DNA of 64,000 bases from an uncultured Rhodospirillaceae bacterium (GCA_913020445.1 CAJWAR010000001.1:62001-126000); one strand, 5' to 3'. Numbered from the stretch's first letter, positions 39,029-48,892 are shown. The notes: generated from the sequence alone by a model not told the origin. Translations and numbers: made by a program.

Positions 39029-39430
39029 TTAACTTTCTTCCTCGGCTGTCTGTTCGACATCATCGGCGTTTACATCGTTCAGAATTTGACCAATGTGTTC
39101 GGCGTAATCGAACGATGTATCGGCTTCAAATGTCAGGTTTGGGACATGGCGCAAATGAACGCGCTGGGCGATCTGGTGGCGCAAAAACGGCGTTGCGCGC
39201 TCGAGTGCAGTGACAGTCTCTGCCGAATGACCGCCGCCGAGGCGCGTGACAAAAATCGTCGCATTGCTGAGATCAGGGCTGATGCGTACTTCGGTAACAG
39301 TGATCGAAACACCATCCAGCTCAGGATCATGTAACTCACCCCGTTCAATAACCTGCGCCAAGACATGGCGTAATTCTTCACCAACACGCAATTGCCGTTG
39401 GCTGGGTGGCCGTTTTGATCTTTTGCTCAT
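39029..39430 (-). CDS. rbfA: 30S ribosome-binding factor A
   Basis: 133 residues, KH-like fold. R-V-G-E-E-L-R-H-V-L-A-Q near the start, then V-R-I-S-P-D-L-S-N-A-T-I-F-V and H-L-R-H-V-P-N-L-T-F near 100. It assists late 30S maturation and 16S 5'-end processing. Acidic tail E-Q-T-A-E-E-E-S. In the nusA-infB-rbfA-truB order. Confidence 0.96.
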   Translation of the reverse strand: MSKRSKRPPSQRQLRVGEELRHVLAQVIERGELHDPELDGVSITVTEVRISPDLSNATIFVTRLGGGHSAETVTALERATPFLRHQIAQRVHLRHVPNLTFEADTSFDYAEHIGQILNDVNADDVEQTAEEES

Positions 39431-39458
39431 GTGATTTTCCCAGATTAATGTTTCTGGT

Positions 39459-41984
39459 CTAAATTTCGGGTGCTTCTTCCGTCACATCGAAACATTCAAT
39501 AACGTCGCCGACTTTGAGATCGTTATAATTTTCAAAGGACATGCCGCATTCGTAAGACTCTTTAACTTCGCGAACGTCATCCTTAAAACGCTTCAGTGTC
39601 GACAGGCTGCCTTCGTGGATAACCACATCGTCGCGCAACAAGCGCACGCCGGCACCTCGTTTAACCTCACCATTGGTGATGTAACAGCCGGCGACCTTGC
39701 CGATTTTGGATACATTGAAGACTTCGCGAACTTCGGCGTTGCCCAAGAACTCTTCGCGGATAATCGGCGCCATCATGCCAATTAGCAGTTTTTTGATGTC
39801 GTCAATGACATCATAAATCACCGAATAATACCGAATATCAACGCCATCCTGGCGCGCCAAGTCACGTGCTTGCGGATTGGCCCGAACGTTAAAGCCGAAC
39901 ACGGCAGCGCCTGAGGCACCGGCGAGAGTAATATCAGATTCGTTAATACCGCCGATGCCGCTATGAAGCACTTGAACCTTAACTTCATCCTGCGGCAGTT
40001 TCTCGAACATGCCAATGATTGCTTCGACCGAGCCTTGAACATCCGCTTTAATCACAATTGGCAGTTCTTTAACCTCGCCGGCTTTGATCGATTCGAACAT
40101 TTCTTCCAGCGAACCACGCGGTGCGGCAGCCGATTTAGCAGTGCGATTTTTAATGGAGCGGAATTCCGCCACTTCACGCGCACGGGCTTCACTTTCAACG
40201 ACAAAGAATTCATCGCCGGCATCGGGGGCGCCTTGGAAACCAACAACTTCGACCGGCACAGCCGGGCCAGCTGCCTCAATATTTTCACCTTGGTCATTGA
40301 CCAATACGCGAACCCGGCCAGATTCAGCGCCGGCGACGAAAATATCACCATTTTTCAACGTACCGCGTTGGATCAAGACCGTTGCCACAGCGCCGCGGCC
40401 TTGCTCAACCCGGGATTCCACAACCACACCCTCGGCGGTACGATCCGGATTGGCTTTGAGATCGAGAATTTCGGCTTGCAGCAGAATCGCCTCTTCGAGC
40501 TTGTCAATATTGGTGCCTTCGGTAGCAGAAACTTCAACGTCGAGTATATCGCCACCCATCGCTTCCAAAACAAGTTCATGTTCGAGCAATTGAGTGCGCA
40601 CGCGATTGGCATTGGCATCCGGCCGGTCAATTTTATTGATCGCGACGATAATCGGAACTTCGGCTAATTTAGCGTGGTTAATCGCTTCAACCGTTTGCGG
40701 CATGATGCCGTCATCGGCGGCAACGACCAGTACAACAATATCGGTAACACCGGCGCCGCGGGCCCGCATGGCGGTAAAAGCTTCATGGCCCGGGGTATCA
40801 ATAAAGGTGATTTTCTGGCTATCTTCTGTGATCGTTTGATAGGCGCCAATGTGTTGCGTAATGCCGCCGGCTTCGCCCGAAACAACATTAGCGTGGCGCA
40901 TTGCATCCAACAGTGACGTCTTACCGTGATCAACATGGCCCATAACAGTCACCACCGGCGGGCGGGCTTGTAAATCTTCTTCTTTATCTTCTTGATCGCC
41001 TAAGCCAATTTCTACATCGGCATCACTGACGCGAACCAAAGTATGGCCAAATTCTTCGACCACGAGTTCCGCCGTATCGGCATCAATGATCTGGCTCATA
41101 TTGGCCATCACGCCCATTTTCATTAGTGCTTTGATGACATCAACACCGCGTTCCGCCATCCGGTTAGAGAGCTCTTGAACCGAGATGGATTCCGGGAGTG
41201 TGACTTCACGAACAATTTTCACATGTTCGATCGGGCCTTCTTTACGTTTTTGACGTTCCCGCTGACGCTTCACGGAAGCCAGCGAACGCTGCCGTTCGGA
41301 ATCATCCAACGCTTCAGCAATGGTTAGTTTGCCACGGCGGCGGCGTTCGCCTTGACGCGGCGATGGTGAGGGGCGTTTCGGCTGAGTTTTACCCTTTTTG
41401 GAAGTTGATTCTTCCTCTTCTTTGACAACAACTTTATCCTGGTTGGATTTAGCTGCCGCTGCTTCCGCCGCTTCTAGATCAAGCGCAGCTTGGCGCAATT
41501 TTTCAGCTTCCACTTCGGCTTCATCGACCTCAGGAGCAGCTTCAGGTTCAGGCGTTTTTGCTTTTTCAACTTCGGGTTCCGGTTCAGATGCCAATTCCGG
41601 TTCCGGCTCAGGCTGGTTTTCACGTTCTTCTTCGGCCTTTTGCGCATCGAGCAAGGCTTGCGCCCGGGCGGCGCGCTCTTGGTCGGTTAAATTGTGGGGA
41701 ATCGCCGGCGCCGCAGATTGCACTTCAACGACTTCTTCAGTCTCGGATTCTTCAGCGGGGGCATCTAATACTATTTCGTCATCCGCCTTAACTTCCTTCA
41801 TTCTGCCGGTAGAGCCAGGCGCAAAAGTCCGCTTCTTTTTCACCTCAACGGTGACAACTTTCGAACGGCCATGCGAGAAACTTTGTCTGACCTGGCCACC
41901 CTCAACTGTTTTTTGCAGCTCAAGCTTACCCGGCCGAGACAAGCTCAGCTTTTTCTTTGGTGTTTTTTCTTTGGTATCCGTCAT
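39459..41984 (-). CDS. infB: Translation initiation factor IF-2
   Basis: 841 residues. The first ~235 are low-complexity, Glu/Ala/Lys-rich, typical of alphaproteobacterial IF-2. An IF2_N segment follows (S-I-Q-E-L-S-N-R-M near 270). The G domain has G-H-V-D-H-G-K-T-S near 348, D-T-P-G-H-E-A-F and N-K-I-D. Beta-barrel domains and the C-terminal fMet-tRNA-binding domain complete it. It brings initiator tRNA to the 30S subunit. Confidence 0.98.
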   Translation of the reverse strand: MTDTKEKTPKKKLSLSRPGKLELQKTVEGGQVRQSFSHGRSKVVTVEVKKKRTFAPGSTGRMKEVKADDEIVLDAPAEESETEEVVEVQSAAPAIPHNLTDQERAARAQALLDAQKAEEERENQPEPEPELASEPEPEVEKAKTPEPEAAPEVDEAEVEAEKLRQAALDLEAAEAAAAKSNQDKVVVKEEEESTSKKGKTQPKRPSPSPRQGERRRRGKLTIAEALDDSERQRSLASVKRQRERQKRKEGPIEHVKIVREVTLPESISVQELSNRMAERGVDVIKALMKMGVMANMSQIIDADTAELVVEEFGHTLVRVSDADVEIGLGDQEDKEEDLQARPPVVTVMGHVDHGKTSLLDAMRHANVVSGEAGGITQHIGAYQTITEDSQKITFIDTPGHEAFTAMRARGAGVTDIVVLVVAADDGIMPQTVEAINHAKLAEVPIIVAINKIDRPDANANRVRTQLLEHELVLEAMGGDILDVEVSATEGTNIDKLEEAILLQAEILDLKANPDRTAEGVVVESRVEQGRGAVATVLIQRGTLKNGDIFVAGAESGRVRVLVNDQGENIEAAGPAVPVEVVGFQGAPDAGDEFFVVESEARAREVAEFRSIKNRTAKSAAAPRGSLEEMFESIKAGEVKELPIVIKADVQGSVEAIIGMFEKLPQDEVKVQVLHSGIGGINESDITLAGASGAAVFGFNVRANPQARDLARQDGVDIRYYSVIYDVIDDIKKLLIGMMAPIIREEFLGNAEVREVFNVSKIGKVAGCYITNGEVKRGAGVRLLRDDVVIHEGSLSTLKRFKDDVREVKESYECGMSFENYNDLKVGDVIECFDVTEEAPEI

Positions 41985-42030
41985 GTCAATCCGTCAACTT
42001 ACACTTTCAAATCAATACTACACATTCGGA

Positions 42031-42609
42031 TCACATCTTTTTTTGCAATCCTACCAGTTTATTGGCTTCAACCAACAAACTTTTGGCAAAACCGCCTTCG
42101 GCAATAACCGCATGAACCAAGCGATCGCGACCGATGGCGGCACCCAATTCACCGCCGGAAAAACAATCAATCAGCGGTATTTCAGGTGCCAAAGCACTTA
42201 TTTTACTACGACCGTCATCTGCACCGTCATTGGCAGCAATCAGAACGCCCGCTTTTTCGGTTTTGAGATATGAGCGAACTTTCTCATACCCGCCAACCAT
42301 TTGACCTGCCCGGCGCGCCAGGCCAAAAACCTCCAGGCAGCGCTGCCGTAACAATTTTTCCACCCGGTCAACGAGATCTTCCGGGATTTTTACTTGACCA
42401 CGCGCCGCTTTGGCAAAAAAATTCTTGGCGCAGGCTTCATCTATAATATCCCGACTGGCGCTTAACCACAAACCACGACCAGGCAGGCGTTCCGAAATAT
42501 CCGGAACTATAACGCCATCAGGACCTACAACAAACCGCACAAGCTCCGATTTTGGCCGGCTGTCACCGGATAAAATACATTTGCGATCTGGTTCCTTTTT
42601 TCGCGTCAG
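42031..42609 (-). CDS. ylxR: YlxR-family RNA-binding protein with L7Ae-like domain; apparent CTG start
   Basis: The first ordinary start is GTG at 42540, but that would omit the conserved YlxR beginning. In the same frame upstream the codons read (L)-T-R-K-K-E-P-D-R-K-C-I-L-S-G-D-S-R-P-K and then S-E-L-V-R-F-V, matching the family pattern R-x-C-I...K-x-E-L-V-R-F-V. No ATG, GTG or TTG lies between the in-frame TGA and 42540. CTG at 42607-42609 has GAGG 8 nt upstream, making it the likely start. That gives 192 residues: YlxR (~1-85) then an L7Ae/L30e-like domain (G-L-A-R-R-A-G-Q...). Lies between nusA and infB. Confidence 0.8.
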   Translation of the reverse strand: MTRKKEPDRKCILSGDSRPKSELVRFVVGPDGVIVPDISERLPGRGLWLSASRDIIDEACAKNFFAKAARGQVKIPEDLVDRVEKLLRQRCLEVFGLARRAGQMVGGYEKVRSYLKTEKAGVLIAANDGADDGRSKISALAPEIPLIDCFSGGELGAAIGRDRLVHAVIAEGGFAKSLLVEANKLVGLQKKM

Positions 42610-42636
42610 TTTATTTACCTCAACTCAAAACCTAAA

Positions 42637-44418
42637 TTAGGTTTCTGATTTCTCTTCAACAACTTCAGGTGTTTCCGGTGTTTCTTCAGAAGCTTCCTCT
42701 ACTGGGGCTTCCTCTACTGGGGCTTCCTCTACTGGGGCTTCCTCTACTGGGGCTTCCTCTACTGGGGCTTCCTCTACTGGGGCTTCCTCTACTGGGGCTT
42801 CCTCTGCCGGGGCTTCTTCGGTTGGGGCTTCTTCGGTTGGGGATTCCTCAGCGGGAGCTTCCTCAGAACTTGCTGCGGGAGTTTCTTCATCCTCAAACCA
42901 ATGCGCCCGCGCCGCCATGATAATTTCATTGGCAGCATCTTCAGGCAAATTATCCTTGCCGACAATGTCGATCAGCTCATCGCTGGCGAGATCGGCCAAA
43001 TCATCAAGACTTTTAATCTCGTTTTCACCCAGCGCCACAATCATTTCAGGCGTCAGACCATCAACGTTCGCGACGTCATCACTGACGCCGGCGGCTTTGC
43101 GCGTCTCGGTCAACTCGGCTTCACGCTGCTCGAGATATTGACGGCCGCGCTCACGCAGCTCGTTAGCCACATCGTCATCAAATCCTTCGATGGCCGAGAG
43201 TTCCTCGACCGGTACAAAGGCAACTTCTTCAATCGTTGAGAAACCTTCGGTAACGAGCAATTGAGCGATCACCTCATCAACATCCAAACTGTCGATAAAG
43301 AGTTGCGAGCGCACCCGGAACTCCTCGACGCGGCGATCAGATTCTTCAGCTTCGGTCAGAATATCGATATCCCAGCCGGTCAATTGCGATGCCAGCCGGA
43401 CATTTTGGCCACGCCGGCCAATCGCCAGGCTTAGCTGTTCATCTGGCACGACAACTTCGATGCGGTTTTGCTCTTCATCCAAAACAACTTTGGTCACCTC
43501 AGCCGGCGCCAAGCCGTTGACAATGAAAGTGGCCGGTTCATCAGACCAGGAAATAATATCGATTTTTTCACCTTGCAGCTCGGCAACCACCGCCTGCACG
43601 CGCGAGCCCCGCATACCAACGCAGGCGCCGACCGGATCAATACTGCTATCAGATGAAATAACGGCGATTTTGGCCCGGCTGCCAGGATCACGGGCAACTG
43701 ATTTAATTTCGATAATGCTGTCATAAATTTCCGGCACTTCCTGAGTGAACAATTTAGCCATAAACTGTGGATGGCTGCGCGACAGGAAGATTTGCGGACC
43801 GCGTTGTTCTTCTCGAACGTCATAAATGTAGGATCGCACCCGGTCACCATTGTTAAAGTGCTCGCGCGGAATACATTCATCGCGCCGGATAATACCCTCG
43901 GCGCGCCCGCCTAAATCAACAATGACATTGCCGAACTCGACCCGCTTGACCATGCCGTTAACAACTTCACCGATACGATCTTTAAACTCAGCAAACTGGC
44001 GTTTGCGCTCGGCTTCACGGACTTTTTGCACAATGACCTGTTTAGCGGTCTGGGCGGCAATGCGGCCGAAATCAATCGGCGGCAGCGGATCAACCAGAAA
44101 TTCACCGATAACCGCGTCTTGCTTGCGCCCTTTCGCCACATCAAGCGTAATCTGAGTGGTTTCGTTTTCAATCTCTTCGGCAACTTCAATGTAACGCGCC
44201 AGCCTAATCTCGCCCGACTTGCGGTCAATCTCAGCGCGAATATCATGCTCATGGCCATATTTTGAGCGCCCGGCTTTTTGGATCGCCTGCTCCATGGCTT
44301 CCAGAACTTCTTCCCGATCAATGCCTTTCTCGCGGGCAACAGTATCGGCCACCAAAAGCAGCTCCGGGTGCGTGTACATTGTGCTTGTTTCAGTGCTTGT
44401 ATCTGAGTTCGTATCCAT
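42637..44418 (-). CDS. nusA: Transcription termination/antitermination protein NusA
   Basis: 593 residues. NusA N-terminal domain ~1-130, S1 ([12 protein letters not shown] near 153), two KH domains ([10 protein letters not shown] near 270 and [12 protein letters not shown] near 337), and two helix-hairpin-helix repeats (I-E-G-F-D-D-D near 417; L-G-E-N-E-I-K-S near 465). The last ~75 residues are an acidic E-A-P-V-E repeat tail not found in most NusA. It binds RNA polymerase and modulates pausing, termination and antitermination. Follows rimP by 21 bp. Confidence 0.96.
   Translation of the reverse strand: MDTNSDTSTETSTMYTHPELLLVADTVAREKGIDREEVLEAMEQAIQKAGRSKYGHEHDIRAEIDRKSGEIRLARYIEVAEEIENETTQITLDVAKGRKQDAVIGEFLVDPLPPIDFGRIAAQTAKQVIVQKVREAERKRQFAEFKDRIGEVVNGMVKRVEFGNVIVDLGGRAEGIIRRDECIPREHFNNGDRVRSYIYDVREEQRGPQIFLSRSHPQFMAKLFTQEVPEIYDSIIEIKSVARDPGSRAKIAVISSDSSIDPVGACVGMRGSRVQAVVAELQGEKIDIISWSDEPATFIVNGLAPAEVTKVVLDEEQNRIEVVVPDEQLSLAIGRRGQNVRLASQLTGWDIDILTEAEESDRRVEEFRVRSQLFIDSLDVDEVIAQLLVTEGFSTIEEVAFVPVEELSAIEGFDDDVANELRERGRQYLEQREAELTETRKAAGVSDDVANVDGLTPEMIVALGENEIKSLDDLADLASDELIDIVGKDNLPEDAANEIIMAARAHWFEDEETPAASSEEAPAEESPTEEAPTEEAPAEEAPVEEAPVEEAPVEEAPVEEAPVEEAPVEEAPVEEASEETPETPEVVEEKSET
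42692..42856. repeat. Tandem 15-bp repeats in the 3' end of nusA
   Basis: Seven perfect copies of GCTTCCTCTACTGGG (42692-42796) and about four degenerate ones to 42856. Each unit is five codons, giving the repeated peptide E-A-P-V-E. The repeat stays in frame, so copy-number changes would lengthen or shorten the acidic NusA tail without disrupting it. Confidence 0.95.
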
Positions 44419-44439
44419 AATTCGCTGACCTATGTCTCG

Positions 44440-44937
44440 TTAAATCTCTTGCCTTTGGCTTTGAGCTGCCGCATTGAGCAATTCTTTTGTCAAAAGCAGT
44501 TTTGCCCGCCGGATGTCATCAAACGGCAAAGCATATGTTTCTTCTTTAACCCGGATGGACACTTTATCGTCCTCGATGCCGAGCAGTTTGCCTTTAAATT
44601 TTTTGCGGCCTTCAACCAAAAAATTCATATCAACGCGCGCCTCAAAACCGGCATAAGTTTCAAAATCTTTCAACCGCACCAAAGGCCGATCTATGCCGGG
44701 AGAACTTACCTCCAAAGAATAAGCTTCTCTAATTGGATCATCAACATCCAGCAGCGCTGATATTTCTTTGGATATGGCAGCGCAGTCATCAACCGTCATA
44801 TCGGTGCCATCTGCCCGCTCGGCCATAATTTGCAGTGTTTTACGCTTGTCGCCGCTTAATTGAACACGCACCAGCTCGTATCCCATGCTCTCTAAAGCTG
44901 GGCTAATCACTTCCTGCACTCTGTCTTCCTGACTCAT
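44440..44937 (-). CDS. rimP: Ribosome maturation factor RimP
   Basis: 165 residues from ATG at 44937, where the family start M-S-Q-E-D-R-V falls. TTG two codons earlier (44943) has AGGA at a better distance and is an alternative. The open frame runs back to 45021 but there it would enter a terminator. Features: S-M-G-Y-E-L-V near 17, L-E-V-S-S-P-G-I-D-R-P-L near 77, and a C-terminal Sm-like barrel. It is needed for 30S assembly. First gene of rimP-nusA-ylxR-infB. Confidence 0.9.
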   Translation of the reverse strand: MSQEDRVQEVISPALESMGYELVRVQLSGDKRKTLQIMAERADGTDMTVDDCAAISKEISALLDVDDPIREAYSLEVSSPGIDRPLVRLKDFETYAGFEARVDMNFLVEGRKKFKGKLLGIEDDKVSIRVKEETYALPFDDIRRAKLLLTKELLNAAAQSQRQEI

Positions 44938-45019
44938 GGCCAAAAATAGGTCCTGTTCAAACTGGTCAAAATTCCTTACGTCCGAGATATTCAAGCGGAA
45001 AAAAGAGGGCCTAAAATGC

Positions 45020-45043
45020 AAAAAAGTGGGCCCGCGAGCCCAC
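45020..45043 (-). terminator. Intrinsic terminator in the rimP leader / after the cyclase gene
   Basis: Read leftward: GTGGGC, a 6-nt loop TCGCGG, GCCCAC, then TTTTTT. It lies ~105 bp after the cyclase stop and ~80 bp before the rimP start. A possible promoter (TTGTAT...GAATAC) sits between the cyclase stop and the hairpin, so this may be an attenuator for the rimP operon instead of, or as well as, the cyclase terminator. Confidence 0.85.
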
Positions 45044-45147
45044 CCTCAGAATTCCTAAATATTTGGATATGTCTAAGAACGTGGCGTATTCTCCCTCTCA
45101 GAAGCGAAAAATACAAGCCTTTTTATCAGCTGGCGGTTTTCACCGGA

Positions 45148-45927
45148 TTAGTCGAACATCGCGACCGCTCGCGTCCAACCCGCTGAAGCAGCCTTAATCT
45201 TGCACGGAAAACAGGCGACATAGAAACCGCTCGCCGGCAGTTTTTCTAAATGCTGAAGTTTCTCAAGATGGCAATATTGATTTTCCATACCGGCGTAATG
45301 GCCTTCCCAGATAATCGCCGGATCTTGGGTTGCTTCCCAATTTTGGGCCATGTGATGAAATGGCGCGTCCCAGCCCCAGGCATCAATCCCGGTTATTTTG
45401 ACGCCGCGATCGGTTAGAAAGACGGTCGCATCGCGGCCCATGCCAATGCCGGCCGTCATAAACTCATCGGTGCCATAGCATTCGCTTGCCCGAGTATTGA
45501 CGAGAACAATGTCAAACGGCTGGAGATTGTGACCGATGCGGTCAAGTTCGGCCTCAACTTCTTCAGCCGTAACCACGTGCCCATCATCTAAACGCCGGAA
45601 ATCAAGTTTAACGCCAGGCCGGAAACACCAATCCAAGGGGATTTCATCAATCGTCAGCATGCGTTCGCCGGATTTATCATGGGTGTGATAGTGGTAGGGT
45701 GCATCGAGATGGGTGCCATTATGGGTGACTAAATTTATCCGTTCCCACGACCATCCTTGGCCATCCGGCAGTTGATCCGGTGTCAAACCGGGGAAAAATT
45801 CGCAGACCATATCAGCGTTGTCTTCACCCGTCTTATATTCAATATTCGGCCGCATCACCGGAGGGTCGGAGACAGTGTCATTGTCGAGCAGCATTGAAAT
45901 ATCAACGATTTTGGATGGCAGTTGCAT
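45148..45927 (-). CDS. Cyclase-family metal-dependent hydrolase (kynurenine formamidase-like)
   Basis: 259 residues from ATG at 45927, preceded by GAGGAGGAAA; the frame is open 23 codons upstream but lacks such a site. Metal-binding H-N-G-T-H-L-D-A-P-Y-H-Y-H near residue 68 is the family signature. Relatives include kynurenine formamidase, isatin hydrolase and other amide/ring hydrolases; substrate not determinable. It is inserted between trmB and rimP, which are neighbours in many relatives. Confidence 0.85.
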   Translation of the reverse strand: MQLPSKIVDISMLLDNDTVSDPPVMRPNIEYKTGEDNADMVCEFFPGLTPDQLPDGQGWSWERINLVTHNGTHLDAPYHYHTHDKSGERMLTIDEIPLDWCFRPGVKLDFRRLDDGHVVTAEEVEAELDRIGHNLQPFDIVLVNTRASECYGTDEFMTAGIGMGRDATVFLTDRGVKITGIDAWGWDAPFHHMAQNWEATQDPAIIWEGHYAGMENQYCHLEKLQHLEKLPASGFYVACFPCKIKAASAGWTRAVAMFD

Positions 45928-46049
45928 GACTATTTCCTCCTCATAGCGGTTGTTTAGCCAAAGCATCGGGCAAGGACCAACACTTCTCCATGACATCGGT
46001 CAAGGCTCAAGAAATTAGCGCGACATGACCAATTGTGCAGGCCGCAAAA

Positions 46050-46736
46050 CTACGATCGGGCACCGCGCTGGAAGGTCAGATAGACGCATTTTTTGCCCTG
46101 TTTCAACGCCTTGGTTTCATAGCGGGTTGGGGCGGTGTCCGCATGACGATTGCGCCAATCCGCTGGCCCCTGCACTTGCCAGGTAAAGTCAGGGTGTTGA
46201 TAAAAAACCTCAAGTGCCCAGCGAATATAGCTCATATCGTCGGTGGCAAAGCGCAGTTCCGCCCGATCAGTCATAATACGCGAAAGTTGGGTTAAATTCT
46301 CAGGCGTGATAAACCGGCGCCGATGGTGCCGTTTTTTAGGCCACGGATCGGAAAACAGGACGAAAACCCTGCCGATCGTCGCTGCCTCCAATTTGGCCAG
46401 CAATAAACGGGCGTCATCATTAAATATGCGGATATTAGTAAGTTTTTTCCGCTCAATCACGGAGAGCAGCGTAGCCACCCCATTGATATAGGGCTCACAG
46501 CCGATAAAGCCGATATCGGGATGGCTATCAGCTTGCGCCGCCAAATGTTCGCCGGCACCGAAGCCGATTTCCAGCCAGATCTCAGAAGTGTCGGGGAGAT
46601 TCTCGCCCGCCGCCGACACTTGCAGCTCGGGCAGTAATTCGTCCATGAGAAGTTGGCGATGTGGCCTTAAAGCATGGCCTTTGCGGCGGCCATAAAATTG
46701 GGGTTTATTAGGAATTATGTTTTTGTTTAATCCCAT
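46050..46736 (-). CDS. trmB: tRNA (guanine-N7-)-methyltransferase
   Basis: 228 residues. SAM motif L-E-I-G-F-G-A-G-E-H near residue 52, the family W-P-K-K-R-H-H-R-R-R near 130, and a catalytic Asp-bearing S-D-P-W. C-terminal T-R-Y-E-T-K-A-L near 210. It forms m7G46 in tRNAs. Starts 33 bp after metK on the same strand. Confidence 0.95.
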   Translation of the reverse strand: MGLNKNIIPNKPQFYGRRKGHALRPHRQLLMDELLPELQVSAAGENLPDTSEIWLEIGFGAGEHLAAQADSHPDIGFIGCEPYINGVATLLSVIERKKLTNIRIFNDDARLLLAKLEAATIGRVFVLFSDPWPKKRHHRRRFITPENLTQLSRIMTDRAELRFATDDMSYIRWALEVFYQHPDFTWQVQGPADWRNRHADTAPTRYETKALKQGKKCVYLTFQRGARS

Positions 46737-46769
46737 TACCTAATTTTGGGCCCCGTGACAAATCCGCTG

Positions 46770-47936
46770 TTAAAGCGCAGCTTTCAACGCTTCAACCAGA
46801 TCGGTTTTTTCCCAGGAGAAACCTCCATCAGAATCCGGCGTCCGCCCGAAATGACCGTAAGCTGCAGTGCGGGCATAAATCGGCCGGCTCAATTGCAGGT
46901 GTTCGCGAATACCCCGCGGGCTCAAATCCATGGTTTCCTGCAGAGCCGCCGCCAATTTGTCTTCATCAACACTGCCGGTACCCGCGGTATCGACATAGAC
47001 CGATAGCGGCTTTGAGACGCCAATCGCATAGGCCAATTGGATGGTACATTTCTCCGCTAATTCCGCAGCGACAACATTTTTCGCCAAATAACGCGCGGCA
47101 TAGGCAGCCGAGCGGTCAACTTTGGTTGGATCCTTACCGGAAAAAGCCCCGCCGCCATGAGGTGCTGCGCCGCCATACGTATCAACGATAATTTTCCGCC
47201 CGGTTAGGCCAGCGTCACCATCCGGTCCGCCGATAACGAACAATCCGGTTGGGTTGACATAAAATTCGTCATCCGGACACATCCAACCATCCGGCAATAC
47301 ATTTTCAACATGTGGCCGGACTATTTCTTTGACGTCTACCTGATCCAAATCAGCATTATGTTGGGTCGAAACGACAACAGAGGTCGCGCCGACCGGTTTG
47401 CCATTTTCATATTTTAAGGTGACCTGACTTTTAGAATCCGGTCCAAGACCTGGTTCAGCACCAGAATGTCTCGCCTCTGCAAGGCTTTCCAAGATCGCGT
47501 GAGATAGGTAAATTGGTGCAGGCATTAACACATCGGTTTCCCGGCAGGCATAACCAAACATAATACCCTGGTCCCCGGCGCCCTCATCCTTATTGCCCGA
47601 AGCATCGACACCTTGGGCAATATCAGCTGATTGGGCATGAACGTGAACTGCGACATCCATCTTTTCCCAATGAAAGCCGTCCTGCTCATAGCCAATGTCT
47701 TTGACTGCCGCGCGGGCGACTTCTTCCATTTTCTCGTAGGTAACCGATTCCGGCCCGCGTACTTCACCCGCAAGAACCACCCGATTGGTGGTGCATAGGG
47801 TCTCAACAGCGACCCGGGAAACTGGATCAGCTGTTAGAAATGTATCAACGATGGCATCGGAAACGCGATCACTGACTTTATCAGGATGACCTTCGGATAC
47901 AGATTCACTGGTAAAAAGGTAGTTCTCTTTAGACAC
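46770..47936 (-). CDS. metK: S-adenosylmethionine synthetase
   Basis: 388 residues. G-H-P-D-K-V-S-D-R near residue 15, D-Q-G-I-M-F-G-Y-A near 120 and G-G-G-A-F-S-G-K-D near 260 are the three MetK signatures. GTG start with GGAGG 8 nt upstream. It makes SAM from methionine and ATP. The 287-bp upstream region contains strong inverted repeats, so the transcript leader is likely structured and may regulate the gene. Confidence 0.97.
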   Translation of the reverse strand: MSKENYLFTSESVSEGHPDKVSDRVSDAIVDTFLTADPVSRVAVETLCTTNRVVLAGEVRGPESVTYEKMEEVARAAVKDIGYEQDGFHWEKMDVAVHVHAQSADIAQGVDASGNKDEGAGDQGIMFGYACRETDVLMPAPIYLSHAILESLAEARHSGAEPGLGPDSKSQVTLKYENGKPVGATSVVVSTQHNADLDQVDVKEIVRPHVENVLPDGWMCPDDEFYVNPTGLFVIGGPDGDAGLTGRKIIVDTYGGAAPHGGGAFSGKDPTKVDRSAAYAARYLAKNVVAAELAEKCTIQLAYAIGVSKPLSVYVDTAGTGSVDEDKLAAALQETMDLSPRGIREHLQLSRPIYARTAAYGHFGRTPDSDGGFSWEKTDLVEALKAAL

Positions 47937-47960
47937 GGATTAAACCTCCAAAACAAGCGA

Positions 47961-48013
47961 CCGTTTAGTCCATTGTGCGTCTCGACTTTAATCGGGAACA
48001 ATAAGGCAAACGG
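47961..48013 (-). promoter_or_regulatory. Stem-loop in the metK leader just before the ribosome site
   Basis: Read leftward, CCGTTT pairs with AAACGG and, inside symmetric 5-nt internal loops, ATTGT pairs with ACAAT. The base of the stem ends 25 nt from the metK GTG, next to TTTTGGAGG. Folded by eye. Confidence 0.4.
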
Positions 48014-48077
48014 CCAAAATCCAATTGAAAAATTGCTGGGGGACTTGTCGCAATGTTTACCAAAAGGGTCAAGCATT

Positions 48078-48187
48078 ATTGGAACCTATATGGGGTCTGA
48101 CGGGGATTATTCAATGGGACAAGATGAACCAAAATAGATAAACGAATCCGTCAGGCCAGCTCAATGGTATGGCCCAATGGTTCCAAT
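48078..48187 (-). ncRNA. Multi-stem RNA-like structure in the XRE-metK gap
   Basis: Read leftward: outer stem ATTGGAACC/GGTTCCAAT (9 bp, arms 100 nt apart); inside it, a hairpin of about six pairs, TGGCC-type with G-U (48175-48153); and a third stem TGACGG/CCGTCA extended by ATT/AAT past a 2-nt bulge (48153-48098). Together these form a three-way junction. CCATTG occurs three times within it. It could be a metK leader element or a free small RNA. I do not recognise it as a known SAM riboswitch class. Confidence 0.35.
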
Positions 48188-48223
48188 CAAATACCGTTAC
48201 GTTAATGGCTGACTAGAGGCCGA

Positions 48224-48727
48224 CTAATAATCCGCGTTCATCTTAGCGAGCGATTTGATTAATTCAAAAACCCGTTTGCGTACGGCGGCATTACCGACTT
48301 TGTAATAGGCCCGGACGAGCTCAAGGGTTTCACGTCTGGTCAACGGATCTTTATCAGCTTCTTCCAAGGTATGTACGCCCAGACTATCGGCCGGCGTATC
48401 ATCACGCTTTTTTATTTCATCTGGCATATCTTCGAAGAAAAAGGAGACCGGCACATCCAAAACATGCGAAAGGTCATACATCCGGCTAGCGCCGATACGG
48501 TTAGCCCCTCTTTCATATTTCTGAATTTGCTGGAAGGTCAGACCAACCGCTTCACCAAGTTTTTCCTGGCTCAAGCCTAATAAAGTTCTTCTGAGACGCA
48601 CACGGCTACCGACGTGGACATCAACAGGATCGGCGACTCCGGGAACGCGCCGCCGGGTAATCTTACGCACTGAAGATGGTCCTGGTTGTGGTCCGCGGGT
48701 GCTGGGAGGTGTATCCATTATATTCAA
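48224..48727 (-). CDS. XRE-family transcriptional regulator
   Basis: 167 residues; ATG at 48727, with another at 48718. Helix-turn-helix at ~40-95: R-V-R-L-R-R-T-L-L-G-L-S-Q-E-K-L-G-E and L-T-F-Q-Q-I-Q-K-Y-E-R-G-A-N-R-I. The basic N-terminus (K-I-T-R-R-R-V-P-G) and the helical C-terminus R-K-R-V-F-E-L-I-K-S-L match regulators found upstream of metK in alphaproteobacteria, where a cell-cycle or methionine role has been suggested. Function here unknown. Confidence 0.85.
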   Translation of the reverse strand: MNIMDTPPSTRGPQPGPSSVRKITRRRVPGVADPVDVHVGSRVRLRRTLLGLSQEKLGEAVGLTFQQIQKYERGANRIGASRMYDLSHVLDVPVSFFFEDMPDEIKKRDDTPADSLGVHTLEEADKDPLTRRETLELVRAYYKVGNAAVRKRVFELIKSLAKMNADY

Positions 48728-48892
48728 CTGCCTATACCTAAGTTATTAACCTCAAGAGTATACCAGCAATCAGTGATTTTAATTACGATATCAATTGATT
48801 AGCTCAATAATAACCGACTTACTGGTAGCTATTAAATAATTACGTAAATTCAATTAAACATTAACATTATTGTAAGTAATTACTCTTTAGTT

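Noticed and set aside
41398-42273. 291-residue rightward ORF, very Ser/Ala-rich
   Set aside because: Mirror of the Glu/Ala-rich repeat region of infB on the opposite strand; low complexity, no family features.
42692-42856. Regular short repeats as a CRISPR array
   Set aside because: Repeats are contiguous 15-bp units without spacers, inside the nusA reading frame.
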